Source: Methanobacterium sp.
GTDB taxonomy: Archaea; Methanobacteriota; Methanobacteria; Methanobacteriales; Methanobacteriaceae
Reading direction: 5' to 3'
Length of the DNA: 5,561 nt
Assembly (NCBI GenBank): GCA_009712615.1
Contig: WASR01000018.1
Span: forward strand, 1-5,561
Made by a program: the position numbers and the translations under genes. Below the pieces are notes generated by a model. The model was not told where the DNA came from, searched no databases, and saw nothing but the letters and a program-made list of their open reading frames with translations. Each line of letters opens with the position of its first letter. The stretch's first letter is position 1. This document shows, piece after piece, positions 1 to 5,561 of this stretch.

Positions 1-1494
1 CTTTTCTTCAGATTCCTTGATCTTTTGATCACTGACTATCTTGTTTACTCCACCTAGCACAGCTTCTACACTCGCCATGATGATGTCTGGCTGAGTGCTT
101 CTTGCTGTGACTATGTTGTCTCCATTTTTGAGTTTCACGATAACATCGATGAGGGCATCTGTTCCTCCGGTGATAGCGTCAACATGGTATTCTTCAAGTT
201 GAATATCTGCAACATCCATTATACTCTTCTTAATTGCCACGATTGCAGCGTCTACTGGACCCACACCTACACCAGCTTCCACCTTCTCTGAACCATCAAC
301 ATTGATCTTGACTGATGCCGTAGGTGTAACTTTATTTCCAGATACAATTGTTAATTCTTCCAATTCCACGGGTTTTTCTGCTAAAACACCCAAAGCATCC
401 TCTGCAATTGCCTGTAGATCAACATCTGTAACGCATTTACCCATGTCTCCAAGGGCTTTAACCCTTTGGAAAATCTGTTCAAATCTGACATCATCCACCC
501 TCAGACCCATCTCTTTGATCCTTTTCCTGATTATATGGGATCCAACATGTTTTCCCATCACAAATCTTCTTTTGTGGCCAACTAATTCTGGCGTTATTGG
601 TTCATAGGTTTCTGCCTTCTTTATGACACCGTCCGAGTGAATGCCTGATTCATGTGCAAATGCATTCTCCCCCACAATTGCTTTGTTGGGCTGCAAATAA
701 ATTCCAGTCATTCTTGCAACTGTTTTAGAAGTTTCGTACAGCATTTCGATGTTAATATTTGTTTTAGAATTGTAGAGTGAATACAACGACACCACTACTT
801 CCTCTAGGGATGCATTTCCTGCACGCTCACCTATTCCATTGACTGTGACGTGTGCCTGGCTTGCACCTGCTCTTAGCCCAGACAGGGTATTTGCTACTGC
901 TAAACCAAAATCGTTGTGGCAGTGTGCGCTCAATGGAACACCCAGTTGAGTTAAGCCTCCATAAAAATCGTAGGCCTTTTCTGGTGTCAGCATACCCACC
1001 GTATCACAGGCACATATTCTTCGGGCACCTGCATCAATTCCTTCCTTAAAAACCTGTTTTAAATAGTTATAATCACTTCTTGTGGCATCCTCGGCCGAAA
1101 ATTCAACCAACAAACCATTATCAACCGCATATTCAACGGCATCTATTGCTGTGTTTTTGACTTCTTCCCTGGTTTTTCTTAGTTTGTGCTCGATGTGCAG
1201 ATCAGAAGTTGGAACAACCAGATGCACACTGTCAACTCCACACTCAATGGCGGCATCAACATCAATCCTCACTGCCCTGGCAAAACTGCATATTTCAGCT
1301 GATAGTCCCTCAGAAACTATTGACTTTATTCCTTCCCTTTCTCCCGAAGATGTGATTGCAGATCCTGCTTCTATAACATCTACCCCAAGGTCATTCAGTT
1401 TAACTGCGATTCTTAATTTTTGATCTGGAGTTAAGGATACTCCTGGAGTTTGTTCTCCATCCCTTAATGTTGTATCAAATATTCTGGCTTTCAA
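1..1494 (-). CDS. cimA: (R)-citramalate synthase, C-terminus cut by window edge
   Basis: Condenses pyruvate with acetyl-CoA to (R)-citramalate, the first step of the pyruvate route to 2-oxobutyrate and isoleucine in methanogens; cytosolic. I translated 498 residues without a stop. The N-terminal TIM barrel carries [12 protein letters not shown] (residues 7-18; R11 and D12 are the expected catalytic and metal-binding pair), SAEDATRSD (133-141), the metal-binding HCHND (H191, H193), NGIGERAGN (219-227) and HESGIH (281-286). The LeuA-type C-terminal regulatory domain spans about 375-490, including [13 protein letters not shown] and GGTDA. Family members CimA, LeuA and AksA are hard to separate. 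The long regulatory domain argues against AksA. The stretches [29 protein letters not shown] and CDTVGMLTP resemble, from memory, Methanocaldococcus CimA more than LeuA. That enzyme ends near residue 491, so only a short charged tail (KESEEK...) is probably missing. The start is TTG at 1492-1494 behind a strong ribosome site; the next upstream in-frame stop is at 1519-1521 and no ATG lies between. Confidence 0.85.
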   Translation of the reverse strand, partial: MKARIFDTTLRDGEQTPGVSLTPDQKLRIAVKLNDLGVDVIEAGSAITSSGEREGIKSIVSEGLSAEICSFARAVRIDVDAAIECGVDSVHLVVPTSDLHIEHKLRKTREEVKNTAIDAVEYAVDNGLLVEFSAEDATRSDYNYLKQVFKEGIDAGARRICACDTVGMLTPEKAYDFYGGLTQLGVPLSAHCHNDFGLAVANTLSGLRAGASQAHVTVNGIGERAGNASLEEVVVSLYSLYNSKTNINIEMLYETSKTVARMTGIYLQPNKAIVGENAFAHESGIHSDGVIKKAETYEPITPELVGHKRRFVMGKHVGSHIIRKRIKEMGLRVDDVRFEQIFQRVKALGDMGKCVTDVDLQAIAEDALGVLAEKPVELEELTIVSGNKVTPTASVKINVDGSEKVEAGVGVGPVDAAIVAIKKSIMDVADIQLEEYHVDAITGGTDALIDVIVKLKNGDNIVTARSTQPDIIMASVEAVLGGVNKIVSDQKIKESEEK

Positions 1495-1499
1495 AATTA

Positions 1500-1506
1500 C
1501 CCCTCC
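1500..1506 (-). promoter_or_regulatory. Ribosome binding site that fixes the TTG start of cimA
   Basis: The minus strand reads GGAGGGG, then 5 nt (TAATT), then TTG. This near-perfect Shine-Dalgarno match at normal spacing supports the non-ATG start, and the protein then begins [15 protein letters not shown], in register with other family members. Confidence 0.75.
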
Positions 1507-1599
1507 AGTTATTATAATTTAACTGCATATTTTTTTTGGATGTAAGTATTAAGTCCAAATTTGCCCCTCAATAAAATCCAGCTATCCCTATTTCAAATT
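1507..1599 (-). other. Gap between methyltransferase stop and cimA; possible weak promoter
   Basis: This is the AT-rich remainder of a 105-bp gap between two genes of the same strand. On the minus strand an A8 run followed by TATGC (1526-1537) resembles a TATA element with a preceding CC. A start about 25 nt downstream would fall on the ribosome site, so it fits poorly. CTTAATACTTAC (about 1540-1551) and ATTTTATTG (about 1569-1577) are alternatives. I see no clear T-tract terminator after the methyltransferase stop. cimA could therefore be read through from upstream, with or without its own promoter. Confidence 0.25.
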
Positions 1600-2655
1600 T
1601 TAAATCAAGTTTTTTCCGATAAATTCTTTTTTTGTGAGCAGAGATATGACCCTTGTTAAACTTTTATGCATTCTTATGTGGTGTTGTTCTATTATTTCAA
1701 AGTTTGTATCCTTTATTAAACCTTTAATATCCATGTAATGTGGTGTTGCCATGCATATTTTTCCCTTTTCTTCGAGTAAACCATCCATATTCTTTAATGC
1801 TGCAGAATACAGATTTGTACTGTCTTCTCCACCTGTTGATGCTGATATACCATAAGGCGGATCTGTTACAATGGCATCTACCCTAGTTTCCAGATGAATT
1901 TTCTTTGCATCCTCTCTAAAGATTTGGGAGTTTTTAAAACCACAGTATTCAAGATTACTCTTGGTTCCTTCAACCATCTTGTAATCTATATCTGTCCCTA
2001 TGAGTTTCGCACCCAAAATACCGGCTTCAATCAAGATTCCTCCAGTTCCACAAAATGGATCAAGAACTGTGTCATCCTCTTTGATCTCAGTTAGATTTAC
2101 CATACACCTTGCAAGTTTAGGACTCATTGATCCAGGGTAGAAAAACGGTCTTTTATGGGGTTTGAAGTTGTTGAAATGTTTTTTATCTATCTTCATTATT
2201 CTTTGGGTTAACAGAACAGTTCCATCAAGGTATATTAACCTTATAAAACAGTCTGGATCCTTAAGATTTACTTTTGAACCTTCGACCATGGAGTTAATTG
2301 TTCCTCCAATTTCTATTTCAATTTTAGACGTGTCAAACTTGTCAGTTTTGTCCATTCTCCTTGCCCTGACAACATAATCGTTCGTTATGATCCCATTCCA
2401 ATTAATTTTTTCAACATCAGAGTTTAAACTGGTTTTATCTGTTTTAACTAGAAGTTTACAGAGTTCATGAGTATATGAAAGTCTTTTTCCAACTCTTTCC
2501 ATTGATTTCTCATATTCACTGGCTACTTCCATCACCAATATTCCTTCATATTGATTTTTAAAATTGAAGGGTATTTCTTCTGCCCTTAAAACTGCCTCAA
2601 TTTCTGCCCTTGGCAGGGTTTGATGTTCCTGTGATATTATAAAAACTATTTCCAT
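1600..2655 (-). CDS. THUMP-domain tRNA (guanine-10) N2-methyltransferase, Trm-G10 type
   Basis: Probably transfers methyl groups from S-adenosylmethionine to N2 of guanosine 10 in tRNA, forming m2G/m2,2G. It has 351 residues, close to the roughly 330 of characterised archaeal Trm-G10. An N-terminal THUMP region (about 45-155) is expected to bind the tRNA acceptor end. The linker HKRPFFYPGSMSPKLAR (167-183) is typical of the family. The Rossmann methyltransferase domain has motif I at VLDPFCGTGGILIEAG (197-212), an acidic residue in GTDID (220-224), and motif IV DPPYG (265-269), the signature of amino-group N-methyltransferases. The C-terminal RMHKSLTR (328-335) also matches the family. The start codon overlaps the end of the upstream reductase gene by 10 bp, so translation is probably coupled. 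The family is clear; G10 as the exact target is inferred from domain architecture. Confidence 0.87.
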   Translation of the reverse strand: MEIVFIISQEHQTLPRAEIEAVLRAEEIPFNFKNQYEGILVMEVASEYEKSMERVGKRLSYTHELCKLLVKTDKTSLNSDVEKINWNGIITNDYVVRARRMDKTDKFDTSKIEIEIGGTINSMVEGSKVNLKDPDCFIRLIYLDGTVLLTQRIMKIDKKHFNNFKPHKRPFFYPGSMSPKLARCMVNLTEIKEDDTVLDPFCGTGGILIEAGILGAKLIGTDIDYKMVEGTKSNLEYCGFKNSQIFREDAKKIHLETRVDAIVTDPPYGISASTGGEDSTNLYSAALKNMDGLLEEKGKICMATPHYMDIKGLIKDTNFEIIEQHHIRMHKSLTRVISLLTKKEFIGKNLI

Positions 2656-3812
2656 AGGCCCATGATCCTCCTTGTAAGTAATTTAGGTACGATTGAAAAA
2701 AGAAGACCATTTTTTATCATTTCCTTTATCAGCGTGGATTGTGTATCCATGTCACCGTACTTTGAAATAATCTCTTCTGCATTTCCTTGCTTCAGTTTGG
2801 AAAACATCTCATCTAGATCCTGATTGTTCAATGATTCAAATATTTTCTGTACCTCTATTTGAACCCTCAACTCATTTTTGAATCGTTTCTGTGTTTGATT
2901 CTCATATTCTTTAAGTTTGGAAATATCTTCCATCTCAACTGCTTTGGTTGCATATTCAGCCGCAATTTTAGCACATTCAAAACCTATTAATAATCCTCCG
3001 CCCGTTGTAGGTTTAACTTGAGATGCTGCATCACCAAGCAGAATTGTTCTATCGTTTACTATCTCCTTTTTAGGATTGTATTTTGGAATGTATCCCTGAT
3101 ATTTTTGGACTATCTTAGCATTTTTAAACATGGGCTCTGTTGTCATGAACTTGGTCAAAACATTGTTGAGTTCTGTGTAATTTAAGTCTGCAAAAAGTCC
3201 AATTCTTGCAGTTGAACTTGTTAATGGGATGGTCCATAAAAATCCTGGTGAAATTAGATCATCCACATGTAGATGCACATTTTCAGGATCAAAAACGTCA
3301 TCATCAGTTTCAATGAGGTACTGGGCAGCCATGAATGACCTGGGTTTCTCATTGAAATTATTGGAAACCATTGATGAATGACCATCGGCCCCTACGACAA
3401 TATCTGCCTGGATTTCAGTTTCTTTTGTTTTTATGCATCCTTCATTATCAGAATGGATTACTTTATGATTCATAAGGAGTTCAGCCCCAGAATCAACAGC
3501 CAATTTTGCAAGATATTTATCATAACCTATCCTGTCGATTACATAGGCCTGAACATCTTTCTTTCCCACTTTCATCATGTTATGAGAAGGCGAATAAATA
3601 TATGCCCCTCGAACTTGATTCAACACATATTCATCGGGTAGAACATTTATTTTTTTAATCTTCTGCCCTAATAATCCTGCACACTGGAGGGGAATGCCTA
3701 CTTCACGTTTTTTCTCCAGCATCACAACATCTAAACCATTATCTGCAACATATCTTGCAAATGTGGATCCCACTGGTCCTGCTCCAACAACGGCAATGTC
3801 GTATTTTTTCAT
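2646..3812 (-). CDS. Geranylgeranyl-reductase-family FAD oxidoreductase
   Basis: A predicted FAD-dependent flavoprotein of 388 residues in the family that reduces double bonds of geranylgeranyl chains, which in archaea saturates membrane ether lipids. Seen directly: the N-terminal dinucleotide motif VVGAGPVGS (8-16) with the acidic strand-2 end VMLEKK (30-35); QCAG with C44, at the position of the conserved family cysteine; VVGADGHSS (139-147); and the second FAD motif LLGDAASQVKPTTGGGL (258-274). The family substrate-site motif, remembered as YxWxFP followed by GxG, appears in altered form as FLWTIP (191-196) then IGLF (204-207). The C-terminal third is helical and charged. No signal peptide is visible. 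Start ATG 3810-3812 has GAGG 7 nt upstream, and the upstream ATGs are out of frame. It ends in TAG inside the methyltransferase gene. Methanogens carry several paralogues of this family, so the substrate is uncertain: lipid, quinone-like or another isoprenoid. Confidence 0.83.
   Translation of the reverse strand: MKKYDIAVVGAGPVGSTFARYVADNGLDVVMLEKKREVGIPLQCAGLLGQKIKKINVLPDEYVLNQVRGAYIYSPSHNMMKVGKKDVQAYVIDRIGYDKYLAKLAVDSGAELLMNHKVIHSDNEGCIKTKETEIQADIVVGADGHSSMVSNNFNEKPRSFMAAQYLIETDDDVFDPENVHLHVDDLISPGFLWTIPLTSSTARIGLFADLNYTELNNVLTKFMTTEPMFKNAKIVQKYQGYIPKYNPKKEIVNDRTILLGDAASQVKPTTGGGLLIGFECAKIAAEYATKAVEMEDISKLKEYENQTQKRFKNELRVQIEVQKIFESLNNQDLDEMFSKLKQGNAEEIISKYGDMDTQSTLIKEMIKNGLLFSIVPKLLTRRIMGLWK
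2667..2671 (-). promoter_or_regulatory. Ribosome binding site of the methyltransferase, inside the reductase gene
   Basis: The minus strand has GGAGG 11 nt before the ATG at 2653-2655. It lies inside the last codons of the upstream gene. A nearer ATG at 2661-2663 is in the reductase frame, not this one, so 2655 remains the only ATG that fits the protein. Confidence 0.55.
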
Positions 3813-3819
3813 ATTATAT

Positions 3820-3823
3820 CCTC
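3820..3823 (-). promoter_or_regulatory. Ribosome binding site of the reductase gene
   Basis: GAGG on the minus strand, 7 nt before the ATG at 3810-3812. Two other ATGs just upstream (3823-3825 and 3827-3829) are out of frame, so this site and start are the consistent pair. Confidence 0.5.
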
Positions 3824-3867
3824 ATCCATGAAATTTTATATCGAGGTCACTATAGAATGATCTCTAA

Positions 3868-3884
3868 AGAATAGAATTTATTCT
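3868..3884. repeat. Short inverted repeat upstream of the reductase gene
   Basis: AGAATA and TATTCT form perfect 6-bp arms around GAATT. It lies 56 bp before the reductase start and near the transcription start predicted from the TATA-like box at 3895-3904. It could be an operator, but dyads of this size arise by chance in DNA this AT-rich. Confidence 0.25.
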
Positions 3885-3894
3885 GTATCAAATT

Positions 3895-3907
3895 GGAATT
3901 TTAAACC
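3895..3907 (-). promoter_or_regulatory. Candidate TATA box for the reductase-methyltransferase pair
   Basis: The minus strand reads GGTTTAAAATTCC. The AT core sits about 87 bp before the ATG, which predicts a start near 3873 and a leader of about 60 nt. Competing candidates in the same gap are TCTATATAATC (3958-3968) and GATATAAAATTTC (3830-3842). The last resembles a TATA box best but would put the RNA start on the ATG, which conflicts with the ribosome site. Only transcript mapping would decide. Confidence 0.3.
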
Positions 3908-3973
3908 TAATCAGACATAGTTAAATTTATCTCTGGTTACAATTGGTATGTTTAATTTGATTATATAGATTTT

Positions 3974-3998
3974 GTTAATATTATAATTAAATATTAAC
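3974..3998 (-). terminator. AT-rich stem-loop over the ynfA-like stop codon
   Basis: GTTAATATT (3974-3982) and AATATTAAC (3990-3998) are perfect 9-bp arms around a 7-nt loop. The dyad covers the TAA stop of the small membrane-protein gene. It could mark the 3' end of that transcript, although the stem is nearly all A-T and no long T run follows on the minus strand. Confidence 0.3.
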
Positions 3999-4323
3999 TT
4001 CGAGGCCAGTACATGATTATAAATACTCCAAATAGAGCTATGGTTGCACCTATGATTTCAAATCTGTCAGGAGTTATTTTATCAACTTGCCATCCCCATA
4101 GAAGAGCCATGAAAATAAATACTCCCCCATAGGCCGCATATACCCTTCCAAAGTTTGCTGGTTGTAGTGTGGGTATGACTCCATAAAGAACCAGGATCAC
4201 AGCACCGAGTATTGCAAATTCAATTCCTCGACCTTCCCTGATCCAGAGCCAAATTAGGTAACCTCCACCTATCTCAAATAAACCAGCCAACACAAAATAG
4301 AGTATTGATTTTAAGTATTCCAT
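3994..4323 (-). CDS. YnfA/UPF0060 family small four-helix membrane protein
   Basis: A 109-residue integral membrane protein, essentially the length of E. coli YnfA. Four hydrophobic segments are visible at about 5-27, 35-52, 63-82 and 88-107. Family signatures are [21 protein letters not shown] (12-32, with E17 buried in helix 1), YGVIPTLQP (47-55), [12 protein letters not shown] (59-70), LLWGWQVD (74-81), PDRFEIIGA (85-93) and the final WPRS. The fold is like small multidrug resistance proteins, and YnfA has been linked to drug efflux in enterobacteria, but its natural substrate is not established and should not be assumed here. The gene stands alone, with 181 bp after it and 187 bp before it, and has its own TATA box. 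The ribosome site is weak (GAGTGG, 4 nt before ATG). The family is mainly bacterial as I know it, so horizontal transfer is possible. Confidence 0.85.
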   Translation of the reverse strand: MEYLKSILYFVLAGLFEIGGGYLIWLWIREGRGIEFAILGAVILVLYGVIPTLQPANFGRVYAAYGGVFIFMALLWGWQVDKITPDRFEIIGATIALFGVFIIMYWPRS

Positions 4324-4373
4324 TTAACCACTCGTTATTTTTACATTTAGAAACTTTATCAACAGATAAAAAA

Positions 4374-4383
4374 ATTTATAAAA
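4374..4383 (-). promoter_or_regulatory. TATA box of the ynfA-like gene
   Basis: The minus strand reads TTTTATAAAT, a good archaeal TATA match. Its centre predicts transcription starting near 4352 and a leader of about 29 nt before the ATG at 4321-4323. It is the best-placed promoter candidate in the window. Confidence 0.5.
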
Positions 4384-4419
4384 TGAACTATTAAGTAAAG
4401 AATCTTGGCCGCAATAATC

Positions 4420-4454
4420 ATGGATAAATTTGATTTTTAACAATCATTATCCAT
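4420..4454. repeat. Stem-loop in the gap between PH-domain and ynfA-like genes
   Basis: ATGGATAA (4420-4427) pairs perfectly with TTATCCAT (4447-4454). Inside it TGATT (4431-4435) pairs with AATCA (4442-4446), leaving a 3-nt bulge and a 6-nt loop (TTTAAC). It lies 57 nt after the stop of the PH-domain gene and upstream of the predicted ynfA-like promoter. It is therefore more likely part of the 3' end of the PH-domain transcript, or a DNA operator, than part of the ynfA-like leader. No known RNA family is recognised. Confidence 0.4.
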
Positions 4455-4503
4455 TAATTTGCTTCCTTTTAGTTATAGTTTACAATTTATTTTATAAAAT
4501 ATG

Positions 4504-4509
4504 AAAAAA
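4504..4509 (-). terminator. T-tract after the PH-domain gene
   Basis: On the minus strand TTTTTT begins one base after the TGA stop (4511-4513), followed by a 12-bp AT palindrome (4489-4500). Archaeal RNA polymerase can terminate at U-rich runs without a hairpin, so this is a plausible terminator, perhaps leaky. The palindrome could alternatively act as a TATA element. Confidence 0.35.
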
Positions 4510-4510
4510 T

Positions 4511-5134
4511 TCATAGTTTGAATTTTTTATCGTATTCCTCCATTATGGATCTTCCCGTGATTTTGGGTTCTTCTGTTTTTTTGGGAGTCTTGGTTTCAAA
4601 TTCCGGCTCATCTCCATCTATCATTCTGTTGATTGTGTCCTCCACCCCTCCAGGATTTGGGATATCTTCGAGGATTATACTGGTATTATCATGTCCTCCG
4701 AAAATTTCAATATCCCCAGAATTGGATAATCTTTCCATTATACTTTGAGATACAACTATGTCCTGAATTTTGTTGTAATGCATATATGCCGATTTTTTCC
4801 TTATTACGCCACTTTTTAGCATGACCCTCTGGTTTGTAAGGGTGTAGTACGTGGATCTCCAGGACATGTAGTTCCATAAAATCCAGATAAGAAGAAGGAG
4901 AATAACTATCACAATCAAGTAAGTTGCTCCCTCTACAAAGGGTATGTTAATGAATGCTCCCACACTTCCCTGCACCATAGCAGCATATCTTATCAAGGTT
5001 GTGAAGAAGTACACGAGTATTAAAACTATTATAAATTTAATGATTGCAGATTTTAGACTTACAACAAATCTGGGTCTGGTTTTATATAATATTCTTTCTC
5101 CAGGAATTGAACTTCTTTTATTTCTATCAAACAT
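4511..5134 (-). CDS. Membrane protein with bacterial-type PH domain (bPH_2/DUF304, YdbS-like)
   Basis: A predicted membrane protein of 207 residues counted from the ATG at 5132-5134. The basic N-terminus contains the family-typical PGERILYKTRP (11-21). Two transmembrane segments follow at about 28-50 and 67-90. A cytosolic-type bPH_2 domain spans about 91-173, with YYTLTNQRVMLKSGVIRKKS (96-115), the short YNKIQDIVVSQSIMERL (120-136), GDIEIFGG (140-147) and IPNPGGVEDTINRMI (158-172). The tail (175-207) is charged and probably disordered. The family occurs in bacteria and archaea, usually as membrane-anchored domains of unknown ligand; I cannot assign a function. An in-frame TTG at 5141-5143 would add three residues, but only one base separates it from AAGG, whereas the ATG is 10 nt away, so I prefer the ATG. 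It shares a 69-bp divergent promoter region with the UPF0280 gene. Confidence 0.82.
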   Translation of the reverse strand: MFDRNKRSSIPGERILYKTRPRFVVSLKSAIIKFIIVLILVYFFTTLIRYAAMVQGSVGAFINIPFVEGATYLIVIVILLLLIWILWNYMSWRSTYYTLTNQRVMLKSGVIRKKSAYMHYNKIQDIVVSQSIMERLSNSGDIEIFGGHDNTSIILEDIPNPGGVEDTINRMIDGDEPEFETKTPKKTEEPKITGRSIMEEYDKKFKL

Positions 5135-5144
5135 GATTATCAAA

Positions 5145-5148
5145 CCTT
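5145..5148 (-). promoter_or_regulatory. Weak ribosome site that favours the ATG start of the PH-domain gene
   Basis: AAGG on the minus strand is 10 nt before the ATG at 5132-5134 but only 1 nt before the alternative TTG at 5141-5143. The first spacing is usable for initiation and the second is not. Confidence 0.4.
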
Positions 5149-5166
5149 ACTCTCTTGTTGATTATC

Positions 5167-5178
5167 TAAATATTTTAT
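5167..5178. promoter_or_regulatory. Near-symmetric TATA-like element shared by two divergent genes
   Basis: TAAATATTTTAT contains the perfect palindrome AAATATTT (5168-5175). Read on the plus strand, its centre is about 31 bp before the UPF0280 ATG, predicting a start near 5199 and an almost leaderless mRNA. Read on the minus strand, it predicts a start near 5146, about 12 nt before the PH-domain ATG. No other AT element in the 69-bp gap fits both genes as well. Confidence 0.4.
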
Positions 5179-5190
5179 GTAGTAACTACA
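5178..5190. promoter_or_regulatory. Perfect 13-bp palindrome, candidate operator
   Basis: TGTAGT-A-ACTACA is exactly self-complementary around one central base. It abuts the shared TATA-like element and lies between it and the predicted UPF0280 transcription start. A dimeric regulator bound here would block that promoter. It contains two G-C pairs per arm in an otherwise AT-rich gap, so it is less likely to be chance than the other dyads. Confidence 0.4.
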
Positions 5191-5203
5191 GATTAATTAT
5201 CAG

Positions 5204-5561
5204 ATGAAATCCAAGCCCATATTTGAAGAGAGGATAACAATTGGAGAAACGGAACTGAAGATCAGTTCAGATTTATTGGTTCCCGAACTTTCAAATTATA
5301 TTATCAAATTGCGTTCACAGCTTAAAAGATATATCCTGAGGAACCCAGAGTTTCTTACAAGTTTTGAACCCTTGATTGTGAAAGATACATTAAACAATGA
5401 TTTAAGTCCTGAACATAGTCAGAATAGCAATATCCCATTGATAGTTAATTTAATGAGCAGGGCAGGGAGAAGGGCGGATGTTGGACCTATGGCTGCAGTT
5501 GCAGGCACAATTTCCCAACTTTCAATGGGTTTTATGGTTGAAAAAGGTGCTAATTTTGTAA
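5204..5561 (+). CDS. UPF0280 family protein (ApbE-like), N-terminal part
   Basis: I translated 119 residues from ATG 5204-5206 to the right edge with no stop. The reading starts MKSKPIFEERITIGETELKI and contains YIIKLRSQLKRYILRNPEFLTSFEP (32-56) and the family core RAGRRADVGPMAAVAGTIS (86-104), which I recognise as UPF0280. The family is distantly related to ApbE-type flavin transferases and is common in methanogens. No function is established, and the core does not by itself prove FAD binding. About half of the expected length (around 240-250 residues) is present. No Shine-Dalgarno sequence precedes the ATG; an in-frame stop at 5183-5185 and no other good start codon support this start. With a TATA-like element about 31 bp upstream, the mRNA may be nearly leaderless. 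It is the only plus-strand gene in the window. Confidence 0.82.
   Translation, partial: MKSKPIFEERITIGETELKISSDLLVPELSNYIIKLRSQLKRYILRNPEFLTSFEPLIVKDTLNNDLSPEHSQNSNIPLIVNLMSRAGRRADVGPMAAVAGTISQLSMGFMVEKGANFV

Noticed and set aside
302..607. Open frame on the plus strand inside cimA (also 1082-1423)
   Set aside because: Antisense to a well-conserved coding region, with no recognisable protein and no ribosome site; explained as a shadow of cimA.
1..1494. Homocitrate synthase (AksA) as identity of the first gene
   Set aside because: AksA proteins are about 390-400 residues and lack the full C-terminal regulatory domain, which is clearly present here.
1530..1537. T8 run on the plus strand as a terminator
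   Set aside because: All nearby genes are on the minus strand, where this is an A run; no plus-strand transcript is expected here.
1556..1600. Inverted repeat AAATTTG / CAAATTT in the methyltransferase-cimA gap
   Set aside because: Low-complexity arms of seven bases separated by 31 nt; the first arm is part of its own palindrome, so no specific hairpin is supported.
4437..4454. Mini open frame on the minus strand (ATG, four codons, TAA) preceded by AAAGGA
   Set aside because: Five residues (MDNDC) falling inside the stem-loop; no supporting regulatory pattern such as repeated amino acid codons, so not called a leader peptide.
5135..5143. TTG at 5141-5143 as start of the PH-domain gene
   Set aside because: Only one base from the AAGG ribosome site, while the ATG at 5132-5134 has workable spacing and leads directly into the conserved N-terminus.
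5135..5166. Direct repeat GATTATC at 5135-5141 and 5160-5166
   Set aside because: Seven AT-rich bases repeated twice at 25-bp spacing; easily due to chance in this gap.

Overview
The window looks like a low-GC archaeal chromosome segment, most likely from a hydrogenotrophic methanogen of the Methanobacteriales (Methanobacterium-like). This rests on gene content read from the sequence: an archaeal/methanogen-type (R)-citramalate synthase, an archaeal THUMP-domain tRNA (guanine-10) N2-methyltransferase, a geranylgeranyl-reductase-family flavoprotein (archaeal isoprenoid lipid chemistry) and a UPF0280 protein typical of methanogens. AT-rich intergenic regions carry TATA-like boxes rather than bacterial -35/-10 pairs. 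No mobile element, CRISPR array, rRNA or tRNA gene was seen.

Layout, left to right. Five genes lie on the minus strand and one on the plus strand. (1) 1-1494, minus: citramalate synthase (cimA), starting at TTG behind a strong GGAGGGG ribosome site; its last residues run off the left edge. (2) 1600-2655, minus: THUMP-domain RNA methyltransferase of the Trm-G10 type. (3) 2646-3812, minus: FAD-dependent geranylgeranyl-reductase-family protein, whose end overlaps the start of gene 2 by 10 bp. (4) 3994-4323, minus: four-helix YnfA/UPF0060 membrane protein. (5) 4511-5134, minus: two-helix membrane protein with a bacterial-type PH (bPH_2) domain. (6) 5204-5561, plus: N-terminal part of a UPF0280 (ApbE-like) protein, divergent from gene 5 and cut by the right edge.

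Transcription must run 5>4>3>2>1 in order along the minus strand, but not necessarily as one unit. Genes 3 and 2 are almost certainly co-transcribed and translationally coupled. cimA may be a third member after a 105-bp gap. Gene 4 has its own TATA box, and gene 5 is followed by a T tract. The 69-bp gap between genes 5 and 6 holds a near-symmetric TATA-like element and a perfect 13-bp palindrome, so it is a compact two-way promoter with a possible operator.

The genes do not form one obvious pathway. cimA feeds isoleucine synthesis from pyruvate and acetyl-CoA, the methyltransferase modifies tRNA, the reductase probably saturates isoprenoid chains, and the three remaining genes are poorly characterised families. 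I see no clear new system. The least explained parts are the divergent promoter, the diverged reductase paralogue, and the YnfA gene sitting among archaeal housekeeping genes.
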